The notes: generated by a model from the letters alone, not told the origin. Counted from the first letter of the stretch, positions 15,791 through 26,430 are shown. The stretch: DNA of 64,000 bases from Bacteroides oleiciplenus YIT 12058 (GCF_000315485.1 NZ_JH992944.1:508703-572702); one strand, 5' to 3'. Made by a program: numbers and translations.

Positions 15791-18595
15791 TCACTCATTA
15801 ATAATCACATTTTTGGCAGACAAGCCATCAATAATATCCACATCATATTTCCCATTTTTCGCTTTTATGCGCAAATCCTCAAAATGAAAGTTGGACAGCC
15901 TATACTGCTCTGATTTCTCTACGACAAAGAATCTATTACATTCCAATTCTATATTGCGCATTGCAATATTATCTGCATAAGACAATGGAACATCCTTCCG
16001 GTCTTCCAGATTGAAGAACTGCGTCCAGGGGCGAATCTGAATAAAATTCTTTGCACTGCCCTGAATATCTTCTACTAAAATATATTCATATCTTTGAGGA
16101 GTATCCGGGCGCATCTTCAGCCTCAATAAGTTTTCAGCCTTATCAATCTTAGAACGACGCAGAACTATATTGCGATTATGAATCCCCTCACTTCCACAAG
16201 TTAGCGCACCATGACAGTAGCCAAAAGTACAATCTTCAATCAAGATATTACTATTCACACCATTATTGGGGTCCCGGTCCGCCCATGGTCCCTTTCCCCC
16301 TTTTAAAGCGATGCCATCATCATCTACTGATATATAGCAATTCTTTATCAGGACATTGGTACATACATCAATGTCTACACCGTCCGTGCTGGGAGCATGC
16401 ACCGGAGAGGTTGGCGAAGTGATATGCAGGTTCAATAGCCTCAACTGTTCACACTTGTAAAAATGGGTGGTCCAGAAAGGTGAGTTTATCAATCGCACTC
16501 CTGAAATCTGCACATTCTTACTATTAGATACATAAAGCAGACGAGGACGAAGTTCATCCATATTCGTACACTTAGGATTTACCTCACGACGCAGCCAGAA
16601 TGATTTCCAGTATCGCATACCGTTGCCATTGATCGTTCCTTTACCGGAAACGGTGAAACCGTCAACCTCATCAGCATTGAGCAAAGCAGCAAAATATTTC
16701 AGTGACTGACCTTCCATACGGGTATCCACCACTGCAAAATCACTAATATCATCGCTCCCTTTCAGTGTGGCTTTTTCTTCCAGATATAAATGGGTTTTAG
16801 GTTTAAAGAAGAGAGAACCGCTTAAGAATGTCCCCTTAGGGATTATGACTACTCCTCCCCCATTTTTCTCGGCAGAATCGATGACTGCCTGTATCTTCTC
16901 AGTTTGCACGATGGTACTGTCATTGACTACTCCATAATCCGTTATGCAGTATTTTTTGCCGAATGCATTTATATCTGCTTCTTTACTTTGATAGAACCAG
17001 GCAGGAATAAGTGTACCGTCGGGAAATCTTTCCTGCCGCACATTAGGATATAGCTCTTCAAATAGAACACCTTTTGATTGCTCACCTTCTATATTTGCAA
17101 TTACTTCCCCTTCCGGAGTGATGAATTTCACTTTTCTGAAAAGAACATCCCTACCGTCCAGAATATTGATTTTATTATCCTGAGAATGGATGGTGATATT
17201 ACTCAGCGTAAACCCCTCAACATCATTCAACCTGGGAATAATCTGTTTACAATGGACTGTACCATTCTCTATGAGAACATTTCTGAGGGGGACTTCAGGA
17301 ATGCAAATGGCAGTAATCATCCTGTCAGAAGATTCCACAATGAAATCTCTGACATGAATGTTTCTCACTACCGGAGTCAGGCTGTTAATAGCACGTAGAG
17401 GCATTCGGTCAGCCAGTTCACCTACCCATCGTTTGCTGCCCAGAAGTTCCCACTTGAAAGCATCTTTCACATCAATCATGCGGATACGTTCATACAAAAC
17501 ATTCTCGGTGCCACCACCACGGGGACGGCGTGTCTTGAACAGTATGCCTGTCATTGTACCCTTGAAAACACAATCATGAGCATAGATATTCTTTATATTC
17601 CCCGCTGTTTCGCTGCCACAGGTTATTCCGCCCGGACCGTTAGTTGCCAGCGAATGACGGATAACGACATTTGCTGTGGGCCGTCCTATATGTACACCTT
17701 CTTCTCCTCTGCCGGATTTCAGCGTAAAGCAATCGTCATGCGTATTTAAGGTGCAATATTCAATCAGTACGTTTTTAGATGATTCTATATCTATTCCATC
17801 ACCACGCGGTATTTCCAATGAGTTGACTGTAATCCCACGTATTATTACATTTTCGCAATAAGTAGGAACCACATTCCAAAGGGCACTACGATTCATGGTA
17901 ATGCCCTCAATAAACACATTGGTACAGTTGATGGGAGCAATCGTTCTGGGAGGCTGAAAATCCCGTCCTTCCATGCCGTCGAACAGACGTTCGTTTAAGG
18001 GCATGGTTGCAGGTACGTCAATTTCTACAACGGCAGCCGTATTGGTACGTTTTCTGACCTCCGAATCCAAAGCCGGCCCCGTTATCGTCCCTTTGCCGGT
18101 AACTGCTATATTATTCTCGCCATCGGCATAGATAAAAGCACCTGCTCCAAACAGTTCGATACCCTCGTGACGCGTAAATACAGCCGGAAGATAATCTTCA
18201 ATGTCCCCGGAGAATTCAATTTCAGCACCCTCGGCAATATGAAGATTCACATTGCTTTTCAGCATAATACGCCCCGACTTCCATCGCCCTGGCGGAACAA
18301 GTACCGTTCCTCCCCCTTTTTTATTCACATCTACAATAGCCTGATTAATGATGGAAGTAACAAGAACATTTGATCTTGCTCCTCTCTCGGATATATTAAT
18401 TGTAATATCAGGAAAAACAGGTCTTTTGAATTGTGGCATATCGAAAGATACTCCCTTGACAGGCTCAATATCATCGGGCATCAAAGCTGCACCAACTTCC
18501 CCTATCTCTGGAATATCCTGCTTGCTTTGTGCCCCTATAGACGTCCATGAGAGGCACAACATGATCGGTAATGCAATTATATATTGTTTTATCAT
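15791..18595 (-). CDS. Tandem GH28 protein (two polygalacturonase-like beta-helix domains)
   Basis: A 934-residue protein starting at ATG 18595, which gives a clean signal peptide (MIKQYIIALPIMLCLSW) behind a GAAGAGA ribosome site; a TTG start overlapping the upstream stop is less likely. Two complete GH28 right-handed beta-helices follow each other (about 60-520 and 530-934), where most family members have one. Domain 2 keeps the catalytic set STDGVD, DDDGIALK, CHGALTCGSE and RLKMR. Domain 1 has RGDGID, HDDCFTLK, GPGGITCGSE and FKTRR, with Pro replacing the usual His of the GHG motif. GH28 enzymes hydrolyse alpha-linked galacturonic acid or rhamnogalacturonan bonds. Likely an exo-acting periplasmic enzyme; the role of domain 1 is uncertain. 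Confidence 0.85.
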   Translation of the reverse strand: MIKQYIIALPIMLCLSWTSIGAQSKQDIPEIGEVGAALMPDDIEPVKGVSFDMPQFKRPVFPDITINISERGARSNVLVTSIINQAIVDVNKKGGGTVLVPPGRWKSGRIMLKSNVNLHIAEGAEIEFSGDIEDYLPAVFTRHEGIELFGAGAFIYADGENNIAVTGKGTITGPALDSEVRKRTNTAAVVEIDVPATMPLNERLFDGMEGRDFQPPRTIAPINCTNVFIEGITMNRSALWNVVPTYCENVIIRGITVNSLEIPRGDGIDIESSKNVLIEYCTLNTHDDCFTLKSGRGEEGVHIGRPTANVVIRHSLATNGPGGITCGSETAGNIKNIYAHDCVFKGTMTGILFKTRRPRGGGTENVLYERIRMIDVKDAFKWELLGSKRWVGELADRMPLRAINSLTPVVRNIHVRDFIVESSDRMITAICIPEVPLRNVLIENGTVHCKQIIPRLNDVEGFTLSNITIHSQDNKINILDGRDVLFRKVKFITPEGEVIANIEGEQSKGVLFEELYPNVRQERFPDGTLIPAWFYQSKEADINAFGKKYCITDYGVVNDSTIVQTEKIQAVIDSAEKNGGGVVIIPKGTFLSGSLFFKPKTHLYLEEKATLKGSDDISDFAVVDTRMEGQSLKYFAALLNADEVDGFTVSGKGTINGNGMRYWKSFWLRREVNPKCTNMDELRPRLLYVSNSKNVQISGVRLINSPFWTTHFYKCEQLRLLNLHITSPTSPVHAPSTDGVDIDVCTNVLIKNCYISVDDDGIALKGGKGPWADRDPNNGVNSNILIEDCTFGYCHGALTCGSEGIHNRNIVLRRSKIDKAENLLRLKMRPDTPQRYEYILVEDIQGSAKNFIQIRPWTQFFNLEDRKDVPLSYADNIAMRNIELECNRFFVVEKSEQYRLSNFHFEDLRIKAKNGKYDVDIIDGLSAKNVIINE

Positions 18596-18645
18596 TCTCT
18601 TCAATATTTTTCCGATTATAGCCCCAGAGTTCTCAATAAGCCCAA

Positions 18646-21414
18646 TCAAGGTTCAAACTTCAAATAAAATTTCCCTTTCAGAGGTTCAGTATGATCAGAA
18701 CTGATAAAAATGTTCTGCTGGCTTTGCGGTCCAACCTCAGATGCCTTCTTGAATTTAGTTCCCACAGCACTGATAGCATTCAGTATGGATAACTGACCGT
18801 CAGGAAAAATGCCGAGTGTATTATCATTGTTTCGCTTTTCCGGTTTTTCCGGCGTAAACAGATGCAAGAATAAGTTTTGCTTTTCTGCTACAATCCTCAA
18901 AGTTCCATATGTGGTAAACAAATCAGCAGCATATAAATTTGAATGAAATCCTTTGAACTCCGGATATTCCCACGATTGCCCGGTAACAGTATTATTATAT
19001 TCCTTTTCCCAAATGCCGAACGTTACTCCTTTCATCCGATTCTTCCATACCCGGTAAGGACCGTTTCCCAGCCATCTGACACCTTTCACACTTTCTTCGG
19101 GAAAATCAAAAGTTACCCCTATTTGATCGTAAGATCCTCCTACATCAAATGAATAATCCACTTCAATCCACTCAGCCGGCAGCATACTAATCCTTATCTT
19201 ATTCCTCAATTGTTTTTCATCTCCTTCTTGTTTAAATAAGAATTCTACCACATTCTTTCCATCACCAGATATCTCTGTCCCCGAAACTTTGAAGTTTCCA
19301 ACAGTAAACCGCGGGCCGTTTTCGAGTGGCAATGTCTTACCTTTCACCTCTATCTTACTAATTATCCCCTTCTTCTTATCGACTACAAGAGTGGTATGCC
19401 CTTTGGTGTAACGAGCCTCTTCGGCAGTCTCCAGAAATTCAGGTTGAGTGCCCTCTTTCTCAACAAGTCTTTCGGCATACCGACTGGCTGATGTTATGGT
19501 GCGTGTCCATGTATAAATCTCCTTTCCATCCGGAGCAAATCCCCTCAGATAGAATGCATCATAATGAGAAATATCATCCGGTAATTCAACCTTCAATATA
19601 CCAGACAATCCAGGTGCCACATCTGGGACGTCCACACTCGTTTTAATCATAGATACTTTCCCTGAGGGATAATCAATCTTAGCCCACTCAGCACTGAAAG
19701 AGCACTGATTAAGATTGGTAAAATGATAACGATTCTGAACTTTGATTTTCCCATCAAAAGAAAGAGGCAAGAAATTGGATCCTTCCGGATAAACGGGAGA
19801 CCAGATTTCTTTAATAGCATAAAAACTACCTTCTTTTTCACGATAAGGACCTACTATACCGTCTGCTCCACGATGCCCGTGAGCATCCATGATTCCTCCT
19901 TTATCATTCCGGACTACTCCCTGATCTGCAAAATCCCAAAGAAACCCTCCGGCACTGAGTGGTGTATGAAGCATCAGATTCCAGTAATCGTCGAGTCCTG
20001 CACCATGCCCACCATCATAAACCCCGTGCAAGAATTCCGTAGGGAAAAAGACCTTGTTCCCCTGGAAAAAGAAATCAGTACCTACTCCATAAGAATTGTA
20101 ATGATACGTATTCACATTCTCTTCTTCGAGCCAGGGATGAATAACTAAACGTTTCTGGATGTCGTAACGGGCAAATTCAGGCAACAATTCAAAGTTGAAT
20201 CCTCCTTCATTACCATTAGCCCACATCACAATACAAGGGTGGTTCACATCACGTGTAATCAGCTCCTTAACCAGCTTTTTGCCCACCGGAGTTTCGTACG
20301 GAGGATACTGCCAGGCGGTTAATTCATCAATCACATACAAACCGAGAGAATCACATACTTCAAGGAAATGTTTGTCCGGTGGATAATGTGACATACGTAC
20401 GGCATTCATATTCATTTCTTTAATCAACAGGGCATCGTTCAGGCTGATAGTACGGTTGCTGGCTCTGCCCGAAGTTGGCCAATGCGTATGCCGGTTGACA
20501 CCTTTAAAACGTATTTTCGTACCATTCACATAAAAGCCATCCCCCGGACGCAGTTCGACTGTTCTGAAACCAAACTTCTCAGTAATGCTATGTTGTTCCT
20601 CATTATCTTTTAGCAAAGTAACCTTCACCTCATATCTGTTTGGAAATTCCGACGACCAAAGAGCAGGATTGGAATAAGCAGCTGTTAATCGCAGGGAATC
20701 TGTCTTCCCGATGTTCTGACGAATGGGGGGACCATACAATTTCCCATCCAATGTTTTTACCTGAGCAATAATCTCACCCTTTGAAACCGTTTTATCCAGA
20801 AAAACATCCATTGTGAACTTTCCATCACATTTAGCATCAATAGCAATACGTTTAATATGATTTTGAGGCAATGCTTCAAGCCACACCGGACGGAATATTC
20901 CTCCGAACACCCAGAAATCAGCCTTACGTTCGGCTTTTTCCACAGTTGCATTAGCAGAAGATTTGTGTACTGTTACCTCCAGTAAGTTTTCTTTTCCATA
21001 TCTCAGTAATTTGCCGACATCGTAGCGAAAACGATAGAACGCTCCCTGATGTACCGGTCCGGCACTGCGCCCGTTTATCCTCACCTCGGTGTCAGTCATG
21101 GAGCCCTCAAAAACAATATTCACTTTCTTATTTTTCCATCCGGCTGGAACAGCAAAATTATAACGGTATTTTCCACTTTCATTAACTCGTTTTGTGTCAT
21201 GTCCATAATTGAAGTGCCCGAATCCATGAAACTCCCAATTCGAAGGCACAGGTATCTGTGTCCATTTGCCACTGTTTTGTCCGGCAGTACAATAAAAATC
21301 CCACATAACAGCATCATCTGTACCCTTACCTGAAAGATAAAGAGATTCGGTAGATTGAGCTGACAGCAATATGCTGAATAACGCCATCAGAATAGTACAT
21401 AGTATATTTTTCAT
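18646..21414 (-). CDS. GH2-family beta-galactosidase-like enzyme
   Basis: A 922-residue secreted GH2 enzyme with signal peptide (ILMALFSILLSAQS). The first jelly-roll contains PVPSNWEFHGFG and RVNESGKYRYNF; the TIM barrel starts near residue 300. Acid/base E403 is in MWANGNEGG and the nucleophile E460 in VFFPTEFLHG. The C-terminal domain from about 640 resembles the beta-galactosidase small-chain domain (GPRFTVGNF, WLGNGPY). This is the large LacZ-like architecture, different from the other GH2 of this locus at 13324. It sits between GH106 and the GH28 tandem and probably removes a beta-linked galactose or glucuronic acid; exact specificity unknown. Confidence 0.9.
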   Translation of the reverse strand: MKNILCTILMALFSILLSAQSTESLYLSGKGTDDAVMWDFYCTAGQNSGKWTQIPVPSNWEFHGFGHFNYGHDTKRVNESGKYRYNFAVPAGWKNKKVNIVFEGSMTDTEVRINGRSAGPVHQGAFYRFRYDVGKLLRYGKENLLEVTVHKSSANATVEKAERKADFWVFGGIFRPVWLEALPQNHIKRIAIDAKCDGKFTMDVFLDKTVSKGEIIAQVKTLDGKLYGPPIRQNIGKTDSLRLTAAYSNPALWSSEFPNRYEVKVTLLKDNEEQHSITEKFGFRTVELRPGDGFYVNGTKIRFKGVNRHTHWPTSGRASNRTISLNDALLIKEMNMNAVRMSHYPPDKHFLEVCDSLGLYVIDELTAWQYPPYETPVGKKLVKELITRDVNHPCIVMWANGNEGGFNFELLPEFARYDIQKRLVIHPWLEEENVNTYHYNSYGVGTDFFFQGNKVFFPTEFLHGVYDGGHGAGLDDYWNLMLHTPLSAGGFLWDFADQGVVRNDKGGIMDAHGHRGADGIVGPYREKEGSFYAIKEIWSPVYPEGSNFLPLSFDGKIKVQNRYHFTNLNQCSFSAEWAKIDYPSGKVSMIKTSVDVPDVAPGLSGILKVELPDDISHYDAFYLRGFAPDGKEIYTWTRTITSASRYAERLVEKEGTQPEFLETAEEARYTKGHTTLVVDKKKGIISKIEVKGKTLPLENGPRFTVGNFKVSGTEISGDGKNVVEFLFKQEGDEKQLRNKIRISMLPAEWIEVDYSFDVGGSYDQIGVTFDFPEESVKGVRWLGNGPYRVWKNRMKGVTFGIWEKEYNNTVTGQSWEYPEFKGFHSNLYAADLFTTYGTLRIVAEKQNLFLHLFTPEKPEKRNNDNTLGIFPDGQLSILNAISAVGTKFKKASEVGPQSQQNIFISSDHTEPLKGKFYLKFEP

Positions 21415-21465
21415 AAGGTAAATAAGTTTTGTTTTATCGAATAAGTTCAGAATATATTAAAAGAA

Positions 21466-24400
21466 TCACTCTACAGTAAGTATCTTCACCGGCCCCCAAA
21501 GTCCGGATTTCTGTAATGGAGAATCAGCCTTCCAATGATTATTATCAGTCTTTACAATTCTCTCTTCCGGAGCCAAACGGTGGTCACCTATCAAACGGTT
21601 CATCCAGGTGTTCACAACTTCTACTTCAAGTTTGTTTTTCCCTTTCCTCAATTTTCCGGTCACCTCAAGCTGATAAGGCGATGTCCATACGCCACCTACA
21701 TATTCGCCGTTGACTTTCACTTTTGCCATAGCGCTCAGATCACCCAAATCAAGATAAAGTTTTTGGTTCTTAGGAACTTTGCCTAGAGTTAGGATTGTGC
21801 TATAAACAGCCGTTCCCGAATAGTAGCGGATGCGTTCATCATCACACTCAGTCCAGTCTTTCAACTCATGAAATATGACCGGTTCAGATGGTCCCCGTTT
21901 AATGGAATCATGCTCAAAAGTCACCATCCAGGGAGCAATTTCAACACTGAGATTCTTTTTAAGTGGAAAATTGCTTAATCCCTTCTTGTTCGAAGGCAGT
22001 CCTTCGGTGCGGAATACAATAAACATACTGCCATCTACCTCCAAGTGCAAGGGTATCCCGGTTATTTCGCCATTTTGATGAAATACAGGTAATGGGCGCG
22101 TGGTACCTGTCACAGCATCCCACAGTTCAGGTTGCATCCCTTTTATTCTGAAATCAGCGATGAAAGAAACAGGCTTATCGCTGATATTAGTCAAGAAATA
22201 AATATCCTTATCGCCTAACGAACGATGAAGATAACGAACCGACGGATTGTCAACCAGGCAATCGGGAGCAATCTCTATAATCCTGAAGACCTCTTCGAGA
22301 GATAAATCTTTCATTACCATCCCCTTTCCATACCTATGATATTTGGTAGAGGCGTCGCCCCACATTCTGCCTGCAGCTTCTTGCACTATGCGGTCGGCAT
22401 CGGGATAATTCTGCAAACTGGGTGAACGATTGGGGCGCTGCCCCAACACGATGGCACCATCAGCAACCAGTTGTTCTATCTTAGCCAAAACTTCGGGACG
22501 CATCGTATCCTGAGGGGGGAGTACAAGTAGACGATAAGTAGTTCCATGAGGCAACACCAGCCTACCGTCCCTAACATACATATCACGCAAGATAACCTCC
22601 GAATTAATATAATCATAACTATATCCCTGCGGTATTTCCGGTTGCCGGATACCCGTCATTTTAGGCGTATCTTCACCAATATAGTAAGCAACGTCAGCTA
22701 CATTCAGCCCCTGCTGCAACATATAATTACATCGCTTAAGATACTGTATAAACAAATCGACATGGCTAAACCAGGTATTCTTGCGATTGAATTCTGTTCC
22801 GAACCAAGCATCAACACCGGGATAGACATCCTCATAGGCCTGCTGAATGTATACATGAAGCAATGTACTGTTGATTCCTTCCGCAAAATAATAGTCGGCA
22901 TACCTCTTCAAGCGCTTCGGATAGGAGCTGAAAGATTTGTTATTATCCCACGAACCGCTGGTAAAAGATTCGGCCCATACATGTTTCTTTCCATAAATAT
23001 GAGCGGCAGAAGCAGCCCCACGGTTTTCATATCGACTGTTTCTTATCGGTTCATCCCAAAACTCACCACTGACTTCGTCGGCTTGTCCGCCATATTGCAG
23101 GAATTCGCCCGGAAAGCCGGAATGCCCATAGTTTTCTATCCAAGTTACCATGCCATGTTTATGGCTCGCTTCTGTTAATCCTCCCACATAATCATAAGCC
23201 ACCTTATCTGCTACAAAGCGACGAACATCCCACAAGAAACGGTCGGAGACATCCGGATTCCCAATAATATGCCCTTTAAAAACAGGCAAGAAAGGGGTTG
23301 CATCATAGCCATAACGCTGTTTGAACTCATTCAGAAAACCATCTGTAAAATTTTGTCCACCTCGTTCGTAACTATCTACCACCACTACTTTCAGTGTTTT
23401 ACGATCTTCTTCCGGTACCCGCCTCAACACCTCGCCAATAAACGCATCAAAATGACTTTGTATGTGTTCTTTATTTAACTTATCGGCTTCAAGCCCTTCA
23501 GCTTCAAAAGAAACCGGACCGTTTCTGACATCAATCACTCTCATACCTGTCCGCATAATAATCCATTCTCCTTCAGGCACATTCCAGTTCAAGATGCCAT
23601 CAGCTGACATGAAACTTGAAATATCAATCACTTGCCGGGCCTGAGGGACATCTACCGATGCACTATAAGCAGGTTGTGGTTGCCATAAAGTTGACTTCCA
23701 AAGCGGATTTCCTCCCCATATCTTTGCCAGTTTCTTTTCTGTTAAATTTTTGAGAACAGGAGTAGAACCCAGTACAATGCGACTCATCCGGCTGTCTTCT
23801 TTTCCTATTTTATTGAATATAAGCCTAAAAAATTTACTTTTCAACTCTCCTAATGAATGAGCATAAGGAGCATAAGGTTCGAAGCCTGCACTTGCCGGAT
23901 TCTCCACGCTATCCCTGCGTTCTATATTGAATTTATGCACGGTTTTGTATTCACCACCATCCTTTACCTGCACTTCTACTTTCAGATTCATATACTCAAA
24001 CGGATAGAGTGTCAAACTACGCGCAGTAATAGTATCGGGCAGTTCAATATACAATGATCCTTCTCCTCCTGCTAAAATATATTTTGCCTTATCTTGATTA
24101 AAAGAGGAAGCCACTTGCAAATCGCCTGACGAAGTAATAATTGCTCCCGGCATTTCCAGAAGATTTTGCTCATAATCAGGTGCAACCGGGAAAGCCAGAA
24201 CTTTCACATCTTGAAAAAGAGTATCAGGTTGTGTTAATTGCCGGGATAACTTCAGAGGTCCTTTCACCCGAAGTTCCGAAGCATCCAGATAACGCATAGC
24301 TTGTTCCGGCTTAATCCAGGGACCTCCCGACTGGCTCCATCCCGGGCAATTAAAGAGCCCGGTTTCTATATCTAACTCTGAAGCTGTTTTAAGGGCAGTA

Positions 24401-24765
24401 TGAAGTATTTCCCACCACTCATCCGAGTTCCATTTGACATTCCCGAACCATTGTCCGGTAAGATCCCTTGACCAACTGGTACGGTTACGAATATTACTGC
24501 CGATGAATACCCGATTTATCCCTGCCGCCTTCATGGCATGCAGATCTTTAATCACTCCTTCTTGAGAAATGTGGTCATTGACCCAATACCAGTAAACAGC
24601 AGTACGGACGCTGTCCGAAGGGAAAAGAAACCCCTTTTGCAACAAATCAGATTCATGGTCAACAAAGGGTTTCTTTCGATCGAAATTAGCGGCCTGCATA
24701 ACTTGTATCGCATTCCAAAGTATAAGTATGAGACAACCAAATTTCCAAATGGTATTATTATTCAT
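21466..24765 (-). CDS. GH106-family alpha-L-rhamnosidase
   Basis: A 1099-residue secreted protein with GH106 hallmarks: near the N-terminus YWYWVNDHISQEGVIKDLHA followed by a MKAAGINRVFIG strand, and further on WENPVPEGEW-like (here NWNVPEGEWIIMRTGMR), EAEGLEADK and DSYERGGQNFTDGF, which carries acidic residues of the barrel. The C-terminal beta-sandwich includes LDLGDLSAMAKVKVNGEYVG and LEVEVVNTWMNRL. GH106 enzymes release terminal alpha-L-rhamnose by inversion, with known members acting on rhamnogalacturonan I and II. It is the first enzyme gene after SusC/SusD and has its own promoter box at 24809-24816. This gene is the best pointer to a rhamnose-containing substrate. Confidence 0.9.
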   Translation of the reverse strand: MNNNTIWKFGCLILILWNAIQVMQAANFDRKKPFVDHESDLLQKGFLFPSDSVRTAVYWYWVNDHISQEGVIKDLHAMKAAGINRVFIGSNIRNRTSWSRDLTGQWFGNVKWNSDEWWEILHTALKTASELDIETGLFNCPGWSQSGGPWIKPEQAMRYLDASELRVKGPLKLSRQLTQPDTLFQDVKVLAFPVAPDYEQNLLEMPGAIITSSGDLQVASSFNQDKAKYILAGGEGSLYIELPDTITARSLTLYPFEYMNLKVEVQVKDGGEYKTVHKFNIERRDSVENPASAGFEPYAPYAHSLGELKSKFFRLIFNKIGKEDSRMSRIVLGSTPVLKNLTEKKLAKIWGGNPLWKSTLWQPQPAYSASVDVPQARQVIDISSFMSADGILNWNVPEGEWIIMRTGMRVIDVRNGPVSFEAEGLEADKLNKEHIQSHFDAFIGEVLRRVPEEDRKTLKVVVVDSYERGGQNFTDGFLNEFKQRYGYDATPFLPVFKGHIIGNPDVSDRFLWDVRRFVADKVAYDYVGGLTEASHKHGMVTWIENYGHSGFPGEFLQYGGQADEVSGEFWDEPIRNSRYENRGAASAAHIYGKKHVWAESFTSGSWDNNKSFSSYPKRLKRYADYYFAEGINSTLLHVYIQQAYEDVYPGVDAWFGTEFNRKNTWFSHVDLFIQYLKRCNYMLQQGLNVADVAYYIGEDTPKMTGIRQPEIPQGYSYDYINSEVILRDMYVRDGRLVLPHGTTYRLLVLPPQDTMRPEVLAKIEQLVADGAIVLGQRPNRSPSLQNYPDADRIVQEAAGRMWGDASTKYHRYGKGMVMKDLSLEEVFRIIEIAPDCLVDNPSVRYLHRSLGDKDIYFLTNISDKPVSFIADFRIKGMQPELWDAVTGTTRPLPVFHQNGEITGIPLHLEVDGSMFIVFRTEGLPSNKKGLSNFPLKKNLSVEIAPWMVTFEHDSIKRGPSEPVIFHELKDWTECDDERIRYYSGTAVYSTILTLGKVPKNQKLYLDLGDLSAMAKVKVNGEYVGGVWTSPYQLEVTGKLRKGKNKLEVEVVNTWMNRLIGDHRLAPEERIVKTDNNHWKADSPLQKSGLWGPVKILTVE

Positions 24766-24808
24766 GGTATAGTTTTAAATTTGAAAGACCGAGCAGATTG
24801 TTTGCCCG

Positions 24809-24816
24809 CAAAATTA
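24809..24816 (-). promoter_or_regulatory. Promoter -7 box (TAATTTTG) before the GH106 gene
   Basis: Minus strand TAATTTTG followed by CGGG, 44 bp before the GH106 start. No clear -33 element. It would allow expression of the enzyme genes apart from SusC/SusD. Confidence 0.5.
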
Positions 24817-24912
24817 AGCAATAGAATAAAAGCAGCCCTGTAGATTTGTACAAAGTAATGTATAAGCGTACAAGGCCTCATTGCATCAATCATAAATTGG
24901 AAGTAAAGAGAT

Positions 24913-24939
24913 GCGGAGACGCACATTGCGCATCTCCGC
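24913..24939 (-). terminator. Hairpin / partial terminator between SusD and GH106 genes
   Basis: A GC-rich stem (GCGGAGA at 24913-24919 with TCTCCGC at 24933-24939, plus an inner CGCA/TGCG stem) lies directly after the SusD stop. The minus-strand sequence after it is only moderately T-rich, so it probably lowers read-through into the enzyme genes. Confidence 0.6.
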
Positions 24940-24945
24940 AATCAT

Positions 24946-26430
24946 CTATTTTTCATACCCCGGATTCTGTGTCAAATTAGGGTTCTCATTCATTGCACTT
25001 TGAGGTATCGGGAATAACACATGATAATCTTCTGCATTGAATCCCTTTTCCCGTACTTTTTCGATGAACTTACCAAAGCGGATAAGGTCCGGGCGACGAT
25101 GCCCTTCACAATAAAGTTCGCGCCCTCTTTCATCCAGCAGAAAATCTCTCAAGGTTTCCTTTGTATAATCTTCCTGTTTAATCAGCGATGCATTTGCACG
25201 ATTCCGAACTAAATTGATAAGATCAATACATTCTTTTGTTGGTCCATTGATTTCATTTAATATTTCCGCACGAGATAAGAGAACATCAGCATAACGGAAG
25301 ACAATAAAATCATTTCCTTGCATAGCACCTTTTTGTTCCGGGTCTTCCGAATATTTCATTGGAGCCGCCCCAGTAGCCTTGGGATGATCAACTACACGAA
25401 AATCAACCATATTACCGTCTGTATCAGTGTAATACCGTACAATAGTTTCCAGACGTGAGTCATTCTGCTCGTATTTATCATAAAACGCCCAAGGCATTTT
25501 AAGTCCTCCCGAAATATTGATTTGTCCTCCAACCTGCGATTTATATGTAGGTGTTGCCGGCATTACAGAAGAGAAATAGGTCCAGGCATAAGCGTCAGTA
25601 GATGTGATTCGCTGTATCGCGAAAATCCGCTCAACATTGCTCGTACCTTCATTATTAATATCAAAAACTGATTTATAAGGTTGCATCAAATCATAGACTC
25701 CAAGGTCCATTATTTTCTTTGAAATATCCGCAGCATTCTGCCATTGCTTATCATTCATATAAATCTTCATAAGTAATGTCAATGCCGCCCCTTGCGAGAG
25801 CCTGCCCAGATTTTCCTGTGATTGTACAATATCAAGCAATTCATAAGATTCAAGGATTTCTTTTGTCATAAAAGAGACATATTCTTCATTAGACGGTCTT
25901 TTAGGTTTCCACTCCTTATATACATCATTAGCGATATCAGGGTCCGTAACAATAGGTACTGCCCCTACCATACTATATAGATAATTAGCATACAGCACAC
26001 GCAGTACCCGTAATTCCGCTATATATTTGTTTTTCTTAGTATCTTCAACAGTAGAGTGTTGAAAGGCATCTATCACACGTGTAGCCTTGGTTATTCCTTT
26101 CTGATATTGTTCATAACATGACTTACCAGCCATATCATTAGGTGTCCAAAGAAAACGTTCTGTTTGCTGCCAAGGATTTCCCCAACTCGTATTCAGTTCA
26201 TCTGTTGTAAGTGTATTTAATGTCCAACCAGCATTATTCAGCCACTGCATAATAAAGCTATTTCCCAAAGTATTATATACTCCTATGGTTGCTGCATGCA
26301 AATCAGCCTCACTCTTAGGAAAATTCTCAGAATTAATTTTGTTATAGTTCTCATAATCCAGATCAAAACATCCGGTAAACAAACATCCGGATATCAATAT
26401 AGAAATAAAATTTAAAAATGTCTTTTTCAT
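24946..26430 (-). CDS. SusD/RagB-family glycan-binding lipoprotein
   Basis: A 494-residue lipoprotein (signal with LFTGC, acceptor C21). The N-terminal part contains the SusD-type segments DLHAATIGVYNTLGN and YIAELRVLRVLYANYLYSMVGAVP, the helical TPR-like core follows, and the C-terminus has FIVFRYADVLLSRAEILNE, LLDERGRELYCEGHRRPDLIRFG and the usual ending FPIPQSAMNENPNL. SusD proteins cap the SusC channel on the outer surface and bind the target glycan. It is coupled to SusC by a 12-bp gap. Length and motifs are normal; the ligand cannot be read from the sequence. Confidence 0.95.
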   Translation of the reverse strand: MKKTFLNFISILISGCLFTGCFDLDYENYNKINSENFPKSEADLHAATIGVYNTLGNSFIMQWLNNAGWTLNTLTTDELNTSWGNPWQQTERFLWTPNDMAGKSCYEQYQKGITKATRVIDAFQHSTVEDTKKNKYIAELRVLRVLYANYLYSMVGAVPIVTDPDIANDVYKEWKPKRPSNEEYVSFMTKEILESYELLDIVQSQENLGRLSQGAALTLLMKIYMNDKQWQNAADISKKIMDLGVYDLMQPYKSVFDINNEGTSNVERIFAIQRITSTDAYAWTYFSSVMPATPTYKSQVGGQINISGGLKMPWAFYDKYEQNDSRLETIVRYYTDTDGNMVDFRVVDHPKATGAAPMKYSEDPEQKGAMQGNDFIVFRYADVLLSRAEILNEINGPTKECIDLINLVRNRANASLIKQEDYTKETLRDFLLDERGRELYCEGHRRPDLIRFGKFIEKVREKGFNAEDYHVLFPIPQSAMNENPNLTQNPGYEK

